Shown one piece after another: positions 15,102 through 22,947 of a DNA stretch of 26,475 bases (positions are counted from its first letter, which is position 1; every line of letters starts with the position of its first letter). The stretch comes from Betaproteobacteria bacterium HGW-Betaproteobacteria-8 (GTDB lineage Bacteria > Pseudomonadota > Gammaproteobacteria > Burkholderiales > Methylophilaceae), in the NCBI GenBank assembly GCA_002842135.1, contig PHCD01000013.1:1-26475 (forward strand). The letters run 5' to 3'. The translations under genes and the position numbers were made by a program. The notes under the pieces are model-generated. The model had not been told where the DNA came from, ran no database searches, and was given only the letters and a program-made list of their open reading frames with translations.

Positions 15102-15571
15102 GCGCGGCAGAGAACAAGCCGGCAACGACCAAGGCGGCAAAAGCCGGAAAAAATCGTCGCAAGTCACGCGAACTGGCGTTGAAAGGTATTTACCAGGGGC
15201 TGATGAATCAGTCCGAGTTGCGCAAGATCATCCGCGACATGGCGGATGATGCCGATTTCCATCGTGCCGATGAAGTCTTTTTCCGCCAGTTGATCGAAGG
15301 CGTGGCCGAGCACATGCCTGAACTGGAGCGGCGCATCGCGGTTTATGTCGACCGCGAGGTTGCGGAATTAAGCCCGGTCGAACACGCCATCCTCTGTCTG
15401 TCGGCCTACGAGCTGATCTATGATCCCAGCATTCCATACCGTGTCGCTATCAATGAGGGCGTCGAGCTGGCCAAAATCTACGGTGGCATAGACGGTCACA
15501 AGTACGTCAATGGCGTGCTGGATAAATTGGCTGCCGAAGCCCGTCCGCAGGAGTTTTCCCAACGCAGGTAG
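15098..15571 (+). CDS. nusB: Transcription antitermination factor NusB
   Basis: RNA-binding protein that, with NusE (ribosomal protein S10), loads on boxA of rRNA operon leaders to prevent premature termination. It has 157 residues. A basic tail of about 20 residues precedes the conserved [14 protein letters not shown] (about 20-33). The C-terminal signature is [19 protein letters not shown], then the strongly conserved [11 protein letters not shown] near the end. It overlaps ribH by four bases. The 163 bases that follow are AT-rich and contain only a weak 6-bp hairpin (15583-15606 area), so a terminator is not certain. Confidence 0.95.
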   Translation: MSAAENKPATTKAAKAGKNRRKSRELALKGIYQGLMNQSELRKIIRDMADDADFHRADEVFFRQLIEGVAEHMPELERRIAVYVDREVAELSPVEHAILCLSAYELIYDPSIPYRVAINEGVELAKIYGGIDGHKYVNGVLDKLAAEARPQEFSQRR

Positions 15572-15734
15572 TCTGTCGGGCAGCATGATGGCAATTTTTG
15601 TCATGCCGCTCGATTAATTCTCCCGCTTTCAGCCGAATGACTTCTTTTTGAAAAAAATCGCGTGTAATATCAGCCTTGTAGAGTCTATATATAAAGAATA
15701 ATCGCCACTGCATATAACAATAGGGAGAGCAGGG

Positions 15735-18287
15735 TTGAAAGGGTCTTTCTGGAAGTCTGACTGGTTTGCCGGAGTTGTCATTTCGCTGCTTTTCCTGCTC
15801 GCTGGCGGTAGCACTATGGTGCAGGGTCTTGAGCGTGTGGCTTATGATATTGGTGTTCAGGCCAGCACTCGGGCAGCAGGGGATCAGGTTGCTGTTATCG
15901 CGATTGATGAGCAGAGCATCGCCAATATTGGCCGCTGGCCATGGCCGCGGGATGTCCATGCCAGAATGACCGATATGCTGGCTGCTGCAGAGGCGAAGGT
16001 CATTGGCAATACCGTATTTTTCATTGAGCCACAGATCGATCCCGGTCTTGTCTATATCAATAAGATCGCCGAATTCGTCGATAACTTCGGCACCTCTCCT
16101 ACCAGCCCTGAAGCCTACGAACTTAGTGCCATGAAAACTGAACTTGGCGCGATGTTGTCCGCGGCCGAGCTCCAGCTCAATACCGATGCCAAGCTGGCAG
16201 AGAGTTTCAGGAATGCTTCCAATGTGGTTGTTGCCATGCCATTTGTTATTGGCGAGCCCAGGGGCAACCCGGATAAACCATTACCGGAATATGTTGTTAA
16301 AAACAGCCTGACCAAGGTGCTGGATCGCGTCGGTGCGGAAGATGCGGGACGGTTACCCATCCCTACGATCTCTGCATTGCCACCGATTGCTGGGATTGGC
16401 GAGAACGCAGCGGCTATCGGCCATTTGAATGCGAACCCCGATGTCGATGGCGCCATTCGCTCCGAGCCCTTGATACTTGCGCATTACGATAAATATTACC
16501 CGTCACTTTCCGTCCAGATTGTGGCGAAATTCCTGAACCTGCAGCCGCAGGATATCGAAGCCCGTTTGGGGGAGGGGCTCAGGCTGGGCAAGTTGAACAT
16601 TGCCACCGATCCTTATCTGCAGATGAACACCTTCTTTTATAACAAGGTGGATGGCCGTCCTGCATTCCCGGTCGATTCTTTTTACGATGTTTACAGCGGC
16701 AAAATCCCTGTAGAGAAATATCGTGGCCGTATTGTGTTGATCGGTGCCACAGCTGATGGGGTCGGCGATACTCAAATTACGCCGATTTCATCCAGCATGA
16801 AGCCGATCGAAACACTCGCCCATTCGGTTGCGAGTATCCTGAACGAAGATTTTTTTGTGACGCCGACATGGGCAATCTGGGCTGAGCTCGGTGCCTGGCT
16901 GTTGATAGCGCTTTACCTCATTCTGCTGCTGCCGCGCCTGAGTGCCGCGATGGCGGCAGGGCTGAGCCTGGTTTTGCTGGCCGGTTTGATTGCTGCACAT
17001 TTTGTGCTGATGACCAGAAATGGCATGTGGCTGCAACTGATGGCGCCAGCAGCGCTGCTGCTTACCGGGCATGCATTGCTGACCACCAAGCGCTTCCTGA
17101 TGACGGAAAAAGGCAAGGTCAAATCGGATGCCGAGTCGGCTGAAAGTAATCGTAACCTTGCCCTGATGTTCCAGAATCAGGGTCAGCTGGACATGGCTTT
17201 CGATCGTCTGAGAAAATGCCCGATGGACGATAGTGTCATGGATGTACTCTACAACCTGGCGCTGGATTTTGAACGTAAACGTCAGTTCAACAAGGCAGAA
17301 TCCGTGTTTTCCTACATGGCTGACTACAATCCAAAATACAAGGATCTCGAACAGCGGCTGGCGCGTTCCAGGGCCATGGCTGAAACGGTCATTCTCGGCG
17401 GTAGCGGTGCCAGCCGCAGCAATGCCAGCACCATGATCATGAATGACGGCTCGGTGGAAAAGCCGATGCTGGGCAGGTATCAGCTGGAAAAAGAGCTGGG
17501 CAAGGGCGCGATGGGCGTGGTTTACCTGGGCAAGGACCCGAAGATCGGCCGCGTGGTGGCGATCAAGACGATGGCATTGGCACAGGAGTTTGAGCCCGAT
17601 GAGCTGGAGGAAGTGAAGGCGCGTTTCTTCCGCGAGGCTGAAACTGCGGGCCGTTTGAATCATCCGAATATCGTGACCATGTATGACGCCGGCGAAGAGC
17701 ACGACCTGGCCTATATCGCGATGGAGTTTCTCAAGGGCAAGGACCTGACCCCCTACACCAAGCCGGATAATCTGCTGCCGATTGCGACGGTGGCGGATAT
17801 CATCATCAAGACTGCAGAGGCGCTGGATTATGCCCATGGATACCATGTGGTGCACAGGGATATCAAGCCGGCCAATATTATGTACGAGCCGGAGACCGGC
17901 AGCGTCAAGGTGACGGACTTCGGTATTGCCCGGATTACGGATTCATCCAGAACCAAAACCGGCATGGTGCTGGGAACGCCAAGTTATATGTCGCCTGAGC
18001 AGCTGGCTGGCAAAAAGGTCGATGGACGCTCGGATCTGTTCTCCCTGGGGGCGATGTTCTATCAGTTGGCAACCGGCCAATTGCCCTTTACCGGCGATTC
18101 CATGGCAACCCTGATGTTCAAGATCGCCAGTGAGCCGCATGCAAATATCCGGACACTGAACCCGGGGATATCGCAATGTTTGTCCGACATTATTGATCGC
18201 ATGCTCGAAAAGGATGTGGATAAACGCTATGCCAAGGGTAGTGAAATCGCGGCAGATATCCGCCATTGTCTTGAGCAGGTGAGTTGA
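15735..18287 (+). CDS. CHASE2-domain receptor Ser/Thr protein kinase with TPR linker
   Basis: Membrane receptor kinase of 850 residues. A first hydrophobic segment (about 11-29) leads to a large periplasmic CHASE2 sensor domain (about 30-370, with VAVIAIDEQSIANIGRWPWPR and later GRIVLIGATADG). Three transmembrane segments (about 380-400, 405-425 and 431-450) follow, then a TPR-like helical linker (about 470-545). The C-terminal Hanks kinase domain (581-848) has the P-loop GKGAMGVVY (589-597), ATP-binding K611, HRD (707-709), DFG (728-730) and SPEQ (753-756); all catalytic residues are present. The start is TTG, with GGGAG seven bases upstream. The linker contains TVIL (551-554) and TMIM (566-569), possible phosphothreonine sites. 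First gene of a four-gene signalling operon. The signal sensed by CHASE2 is unknown. Confidence 0.92.
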   Translation: MKGSFWKSDWFAGVVISLLFLLAGGSTMVQGLERVAYDIGVQASTRAAGDQVAVIAIDEQSIANIGRWPWPRDVHARMTDMLAAAEAKVIGNTVFFIEPQIDPGLVYINKIAEFVDNFGTSPTSPEAYELSAMKTELGAMLSAAELQLNTDAKLAESFRNASNVVVAMPFVIGEPRGNPDKPLPEYVVKNSLTKVLDRVGAEDAGRLPIPTISALPPIAGIGENAAAIGHLNANPDVDGAIRSEPLILAHYDKYYPSLSVQIVAKFLNLQPQDIEARLGEGLRLGKLNIATDPYLQMNTFFYNKVDGRPAFPVDSFYDVYSGKIPVEKYRGRIVLIGATADGVGDTQITPISSSMKPIETLAHSVASILNEDFFVTPTWAIWAELGAWLLIALYLILLLPRLSAAMAAGLSLVLLAGLIAAHFVLMTRNGMWLQLMAPAALLLTGHALLTTKRFLMTEKGKVKSDAESAESNRNLALMFQNQGQLDMAFDRLRKCPMDDSVMDVLYNLALDFERKRQFNKAESVFSYMADYNPKYKDLEQRLARSRAMAETVILGGSGASRSNASTMIMNDGSVEKPMLGRYQLEKELGKGAMGVVYLGKDPKIGRVVAIKTMALAQEFEPDELEEVKARFFREAETAGRLNHPNIVTMYDAGEEHDLAYIAMEFLKGKDLTPYTKPDNLLPIATVADIIIKTAEALDYAHGYHVVHRDIKPANIMYEPETGSVKVTDFGIARITDSSRTKTGMVLGTPSYMSPEQLAGKKVDGRSDLFSLGAMFYQLATGQLPFTGDSMATLMFKIASEPHANIRTLNPGISQCLSDIIDRMLEKDVDKRYAKGSEIAADIRHCLEQVS

Positions 18288-18289
18288 GT

Positions 18290-19114
18290 ATGGATTTGAC
18301 CGGAGCGCTGGAAGTGGTGCGGCTGAGTGACGTCGGGCAGCGCAGGGAACATAATGAAGACGCAGTGGCGAGTGATGTCGAGCTTGGTTTGCTGGTGCTG
18401 GCGGACGGCATGGGCGGCTATAAGGCGGGAGAAGTGGCGAGCGAGATTGCCGTGTTGACCATGGTTGCCGAACTTAAGGAGTCTATGGCCGGCCTGGAGC
18501 CGGGGCAGGTCGATGCGGTGAGCGGGATGCAGGCAGAATCCATGCTGTTGATGGAGGCTGCAACCAAGGCCAACGTTTCGATTTTCAGTGTGTCAGAATC
18601 GCAACCGCAGTGTGCCGGCATGGGCACGACATTGGTAACTGCCCTGTTCACCAATAACAAGGTATTGGTCGGGCATATAGGTGATTCGCGTCTGTATCGC
18701 CTGCGCGGTGAGCAGCTCCAGCAGCTGACGGAGGACCATTCGCTGCTACAGGAGCAGCTGCGCTCGGGTTTGATTACCGCTGAGCAGGCCAGGCTGTCGA
18801 ACAACAAGAACCTGGTGACACGGGCGGTGGGCATAGACCCTGCAGTGGAGCTGGAACTGCACGAGTACGATGTCGAGGTAGGGGACATTTACCTGCTCTG
18901 TTCCGACGGCTTGAGCGACATGGTGGATGATGAGGATATCCATGCTGCATTGGCCGCCTTGTCATCCAATCTCGAGATGGCGGCGCATCAACTGGTGCAG
19001 ATGGCGAATGATAACGGTGGAAATGACAATATTTCGGTCATACTGGCAAAGGTACACAAACCCTTTGCGGTGGAGCATAGTTGGTATGACAACTTTCTTA
19101 ATTGGCTAAAATAG
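18290..19114 (+). CDS. PP2C-family Ser/Thr protein phosphatase
   Basis: Soluble metal-dependent phosphatase of 274 residues, expected to reverse the action of the preceding kinase. All PP2C motifs are present in order: SDVGQRREHNED (D24), LADGMGG (D39), GMGTTLV, VGHIGDSRLYRL, LTEDHSLL, LVTRAVG, LLCSDGLSD (D206) and GGNDNISVIL (D246), so the metal site is complete. I prefer the ATG at 18290, which has AGGTGAG six bases upstream. A TTG six bases earlier overlaps the kinase stop and is possible. The C-terminus ends in a short aromatic tail (SWYDNFLNWLK). The FHA gene follows after 11 bases. Confidence 0.93.
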   Translation: MDLTGALEVVRLSDVGQRREHNEDAVASDVELGLLVLADGMGGYKAGEVASEIAVLTMVAELKESMAGLEPGQVDAVSGMQAESMLLMEAATKANVSIFSVSESQPQCAGMGTTLVTALFTNNKVLVGHIGDSRLYRLRGEQLQQLTEDHSLLQEQLRSGLITAEQARLSNNKNLVTRAVGIDPAVELELHEYDVEVGDIYLLCSDGLSDMVDDEDIHAALAALSSNLEMAAHQLVQMANDNGGNDNISVILAKVHKPFAVEHSWYDNFLNWLK

Positions 19115-19125
19115 TAAGGTTAAAC

Positions 19126-19866
19126 ATGGCTAAGCTCATTTATTCGTTGGACGGTGCTTTTCTCGGTGACATTGCGCTGGATAAGGAGCGGATGACGATA
19201 GGTCGCCGACCAAGCAACGATATTCATATTGATAACCTGGCGGTAAGCGGCGAGCACGCGTCTATCAGCACTATCGGCAGGGACGTTTTCCTGGAAGACC
19301 TTGGCAGCACCAATGGCACGCTGGTGAACGGCAAGCTGATTACCAAACATATTCTGCAGAACGGTGATGTGATCGAGTTGGGTAAGTACCAGCTCAAATA
19401 TGTCAGCGAGGCTCCAGTCATGGGCGCTGCGGTGCAGGATGATTTCGAGAAAACCATGGTTATCCGCCCGTCTGTCATGCAGGCGGAAAAACCGGCTGTA
19501 GCTCCGCTTGCATCGGAATCTTCAGTTGCGCCAGCACTCACGGCTGAAACACCAGTGGCGGAAGCGCCCAAGCCGGCAACGGCGAGCCCGGCACAGGGGC
19601 CGGTGGGCAAGTTGCAAGTGCTGAACGGAGCAAGCGCGGGGAAAGAACTGATGCTGACCAAGGCGCTGACCACGCTAGGCAAACCTGGCGTTCAGGTCGC
19701 CGTGATTACCAAACGTCCGCAAGGCTACTTTATTACGCATGTGGAAGGTGCAAACTTTCCAAATGTTAACGGCAGTTCAGTTGGCGCTCAGGCACACCCA
19801 CTGAATGATCATGACGTAGTTGAACTCGCCGGCATCAAAATGGAGTTTTATTTCTTGCCTGGCTGA
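19126..19866 (+). CDS. FHA-domain protein with a degenerate second FHA-like domain
   Basis: Phosphothreonine-binding adaptor of 246 residues. The first FHA domain (about 1-95) is intact: IGRRPSNDIHI (R27), SGEH (S41, H44) and DLGSTNGTLVNG (N63). A Pro/Ala-rich linker (about 115-158) follows. The C-terminal part (about 160-246) has the same beta-sandwich layout, GKLQVLNGASAG ... TTLGKPG ... NVNGSSV ... VELAGIKMEF. It lacks the arginine and SxxH motif, so it probably cannot bind phosphothreonine. EKTMVI (T110 as the threonine) lies right after the first domain and may be a phospho-site. The start ATG has AAGG six bases upstream. It lies 11 bases after the phosphatase and 49 before the HD-GYP gene. 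Confidence 0.88.
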   Translation: MAKLIYSLDGAFLGDIALDKERMTIGRRPSNDIHIDNLAVSGEHASISTIGRDVFLEDLGSTNGTLVNGKLITKHILQNGDVIELGKYQLKYVSEAPVMGAAVQDDFEKTMVIRPSVMQAEKPAVAPLASESSVAPALTAETPVAEAPKPATASPAQGPVGKLQVLNGASAGKELMLTKALTTLGKPGVQVAVITKRPQGYFITHVEGANFPNVNGSSVGAQAHPLNDHDVVELAGIKMEFYFLPG

Positions 19867-19915
19867 TTGATGGCCTGTCTTCGGTGAACAAAGCTGATTA
19901 AGGAACCCATGCTGC

Positions 19916-21550
19916 ATGTCTGAACAGCAAGAACTGCTACGGCGGCTCGATAGGCTCAATGCTATTGGTGTTGCACTCTCCGCCGAGCGCGATAACGCCC
20001 GGCTGATGGAGATCATTTTGCTTGGTGCGAAAGAGGTTACCAATGCGGATGGCGGCACGCTCTACAGCGTGACAGATGAACGCAGCCTCAAATTCGAGAT
20101 CATGCGCAACCAGAGTCTGGGTGTGGCAATGGGCGGTACTACCGGCAAGGAAATTCCGTTCCCGCCCCTGCCGCTTTACCTGGAGAATGGCTCGCCCAAT
20201 GTGAACATGGTGGCAGCCTATACAGTCCTGAATGATTGCACGGTCAATATCAAGGATGCCTATGAAGAAATAGGCTTCGACTTTTCCGGAACGCGAAATT
20301 TCGATGCGCAAACCGGTTATCGTTCAAAATCCTTTCTGACAATCCCGATGAAGAATCATGAGAACGAGATCATCGGCGTGCTGCAGCTGATAAACGCGAT
20401 AGATCCAGTCAGCAAGGAAATCATCCCTTTCTCTGGAGAGAACCAGCAATTGGTTGAGTCGCTGGCTTCACAGGCTGCCGTCGCCTTGACCAATCATAAT
20501 CTGATAGAGGGCCTGAAGAATTTATTTGAAGCTTTTATCGAGTTGATTGCCGATGCGATTGACGAGAAGTCGCCCTATACCGGCGGTCATTGCCGGCGGG
20601 TGCCGGAGCTGACCATGATGCTGGCAGAGGCAGCTGCCAGGACCAATCATGGCCCGCTTGAGCGCTTCACGATGACCGATAAGGACGTTTACGAATTGCG
20701 TATCGCATCCTGGCTGCATGATTGCGGCAAGGTTACGACCCCGGAATCGGTGATGGACAAGCCGACCAAACTTTCTACCATCTTTGACCGTATTTATCTG
20801 CTTGAGCAGCGTTTCGAACTGTTAAAGAAGCAGGCAGAGACAGCCATGCTACGCAAGCAGATTGAAGCCCTGAAATCCGGCCAGCCTCTTGATGCCGCAC
20901 AGCTTGAAGCTGAACACCAGGCGCAATTGCAAAAGTGGGATGATGATTTCGAGTTTCTGCGCAATGCCAATCTGGGTGGTGAATTCATGACGCCAGAGCA
21001 TCAGCAGCGCGTGAAGGATATCGCTGCCTACAGCATTGTTGGCAAATCGGGTGAGGTGCTGCCTTTCCTCAGCGCGGAGGAAGTCTATAACCTCAATATT
21101 TCCCGTGGAACGCTGACGGCAGAAGAGCGTGCCATCATCAATAATCATATTATGGTGACGATCAACATGCTGGAGTCACTGCCGTACCCCAAAGACCTCA
21201 AACGCGTACCTGAATATGCTGGCGGCCATCATGAGCGCATGGATGGCAAGGGCTATCCGCGAGGCCTGACACGCGAGCAGATGTCGGTGCCGGCAAGGGT
21301 GATGGGTATCGCCGATATTTTTGAAGCTCTGACATCACGGGACCGGCCATACAAAAAGGCCAAGACGCTTACCGAATCGCTGCATATACTCGGCAAGATG
21401 AAACTGGATAACCATATTGATCCTGACCTGTTCGATATCTTTATCCGTGAAAAGCTGTACATGCGATATGCCGAAAAATTCCTCGAGCCGGAGCAGATAG
21501 ATGAAGTGGATGAATCCAGGATTCCCGGCTATGACCCGTATCCTGCCTGA
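19916..21550 (+). CDS. GAF / HD-GYP cyclic-di-GMP phosphodiesterase
   Basis: Predicted cytoplasmic enzyme of 544 residues that degrades cyclic-di-GMP. An N-terminal GAF sensor domain spans about 10-195. The HD-GYP domain (about 203-520) keeps its metal and signature residues: H225 (in GGHCRRVPEL), H268-D269 in LHDCGKV, H411, and HHERMDGKGYPRGL (438-451) with GYP at 446-448, then D467. Between HD and H411 there are 141 residues, much more than usual. The insert (about 285-400) is a charged helical region with coiled-coil character. AAGGA lies 10 bases before the ATG. Last gene of the kinase-phosphatase-FHA operon, linking Ser/Thr phosphorylation to cyclic-di-GMP. No strong terminator follows. 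Confidence 0.9.
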   Translation: MSEQQELLRRLDRLNAIGVALSAERDNARLMEIILLGAKEVTNADGGTLYSVTDERSLKFEIMRNQSLGVAMGGTTGKEIPFPPLPLYLENGSPNVNMVAAYTVLNDCTVNIKDAYEEIGFDFSGTRNFDAQTGYRSKSFLTIPMKNHENEIIGVLQLINAIDPVSKEIIPFSGENQQLVESLASQAAVALTNHNLIEGLKNLFEAFIELIADAIDEKSPYTGGHCRRVPELTMMLAEAAARTNHGPLERFTMTDKDVYELRIASWLHDCGKVTTPESVMDKPTKLSTIFDRIYLLEQRFELLKKQAETAMLRKQIEALKSGQPLDAAQLEAEHQAQLQKWDDDFEFLRNANLGGEFMTPEHQQRVKDIAAYSIVGKSGEVLPFLSAEEVYNLNISRGTLTAEERAIINNHIMVTINMLESLPYPKDLKRVPEYAGGHHERMDGKGYPRGLTREQMSVPARVMGIADIFEALTSRDRPYKKAKTLTESLHILGKMKLDNHIDPDLFDIFIREKLYMRYAEKFLEPEQIDEVDESRIPGYDPYPA

Positions 21551-21621
21551 TTCATAATCGGTTTATTGCCAGCTCCTGCATGGGCATGCACGATAACTGA
21601 TACAAACAAGCTGCGTTTTTA

Positions 21622-22389
21622 TCAGGGTGCGGCTGGCTTCCCGTCCAGGTGCAAAACCTTGCAACCGCTACGGTCCAAACGTAGGCAGCTTCCCTGTTCG
21701 TACCAGTCACCCAGCACCCAGCGCTGGATGCTGTGCTGGTCAATTAGCAGGGGGTGCATTGCTGGCCTGTGCGTGTGGCCGTGGATGAAAATTTCAGGGT
21801 AGTCATATGCACGAAGCAGCTTGGAGACCGCATCGTCATTGACGTCCATGATGATCTCCGGTTTGCCGGATTTTTCCTGCTCGCTGCGCATGCGCAGGGC
21901 TTCGATCTGCGCTTTTCTTGCGTCCAGTGCTTGGGCAAGGAATTGCGCTTGCCAAGCAGGGGCACGTACCTGCGTACGAAACTCCTGATAGGCCAGGTCG
22001 TCGGTGCATAGCGCATCGCCATGACTTAACAAAACACGATGCCCATAGAGATTGAGCATGGTCGGGTCCTGCAGCAGTTGCAGTTTTGCTGCCTGTGCAA
22101 AATCGTTACCTAGCAGAAAGTCGCGGTTGCCGTGTATCAGGTAGCAGGCTATGCCGTGTTCGGAGAGCCGGCCTAGTGTCTGGATGACGCTCAGGTGATG
22201 GGCGTCTGCGAGGTCGTCGTCCCCGGCCCAGTACTCGAACAAGTCCCCCAGGATATAAAGTGCTTCCGCCTGTCTGACGGCGGTATCTGCAAATCGGATG
22301 AACTGTTCGGTGATGGCAGGGCGTGACGCGCATAAATGCAAATCGGAAATGAAGAGTACGTGTCGATCTTCATTTCCGCTGGATGACAT
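21622..22389 (-). CDS. lpxH: UDP-2,3-diacylglucosamine diphosphatase LpxH
   Basis: Peripheral inner-membrane enzyme of lipid A synthesis that hydrolyses UDP-2,3-diacylglucosamine to lipid X and UMP. Calcineurin-type metallophosphoesterase of 255 residues. The metal ligands are all visible: FISDLHL (D16, H18), GDLFEYWAGDD (D49), GNRDF (N88, R89), LSHGD (H123) and HGHTH (H203-H207). I chose the ATG at 22389; an in-frame TTG two codons earlier is possible, and neither has a clear ribosome-binding site. It starts 16 bases after ppiB ends, so it is co-transcribed. The length exceeds the 240-residue E. coli enzyme only slightly. Confidence 0.93.
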   Translation of the reverse strand: MSSSGNEDRHVLFISDLHLCASRPAITEQFIRFADTAVRQAEALYILGDLFEYWAGDDDLADAHHLSVIQTLGRLSEHGIACYLIHGNRDFLLGNDFAQAAKLQLLQDPTMLNLYGHRVLLSHGDALCTDDLAYQEFRTQVRAPAWQAQFLAQALDARKAQIEALRMRSEQEKSGKPEIIMDVNDDAVSKLLRAYDYPEIFIHGHTHRPAMHPLLIDQHSIQRWVLGDWYEQGSCLRLDRSGCKVLHLDGKPAAP

Positions 22390-22405
22390 GATCAAAATGC
22401 GCTAA

Positions 22406-22897
22406 TCAAACGACTTCGGCGCGCTCGATAATCACATCTTCAACCGGTACGTCCTGGTGTCCGCTTTTGCTGCCGGTCTTGACTCTTCTGATGGCATCGA
22501 TCACTTCCATACCCTCAACCACCTTGCCGAATACGCAGTAACCCCAGCCTTGTGCAGTTGGTGCGCTGAAATTGAGGAAGTCATTGTCGTTGACGTTGAT
22601 GAAGAACTGGCTGCTGGCGGAGTCCGGGTTTGGTGTACGCGCCATGGCTATCGTGTAGATGCTGTTCTTCAGGCCGTTGTTGGCTTCGTTCTTGATTGGG
22701 GCGTTGGTTGGTTTCTGGTTCATGCCCGGCTCGAAACCGCCGCCCTGAATCATGAAGCCGTCGATCACGCGGTGAAAAATGGTGTTGGCGTAAAAGCCGC
22801 TGTTAACATATTCCAGAAAATTGGCTGTTGTGATTGGAGCCTTTTCGGCGTTCAGTTCAATTGTAATAGTGCCGAAATTGGTGTGCAGTTTTACCAC
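22406..22897 (-). CDS. ppiB: Cytoplasmic peptidyl-prolyl cis-trans isomerase PpiB (cyclophilin)
   Basis: Cyclophilin-type proline isomerase of 163 residues, the length of E. coli PpiB, without signal peptide. The active site reads [13 protein letters not shown] with catalytic R43, and the [10 protein letters not shown] and [12 protein letters not shown] motifs follow. AAGGA lies 6 bases before the ATG. It lies 50 bases after the L,D-transpeptidase gene and 16 before lpxH, a neighbourhood seen in many betaproteobacteria. Confidence 0.95.
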   Translation of the reverse strand: MVKLHTNFGTITIELNAEKAPITTANFLEYVNSGFYANTIFHRVIDGFMIQGGGFEPGMNQKPTNAPIKNEANNGLKNSIYTIAMARTPNPDSASSQFFINVNDNDFLNFSAPTAQGWGYCVFGKVVEGMEVIDAIRRVKTGSKSGHQDVPVEDVIIERAEVV

Positions 22898-22947
22898 GGT
22901 ATATCCTTAATAATTGAGACGATGAATTGATGTAGTGCAGGAAAAAC

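Noticed and set aside
21551..21621. Terminator between the convergent HD-GYP and lpxH genes
   Set aside because: Two weak inverted repeats (21577-21590 and 21597-21625) exist, but one has almost no loop and the other a 17-base loop with only 6 bp, and neither has a proper T-run.
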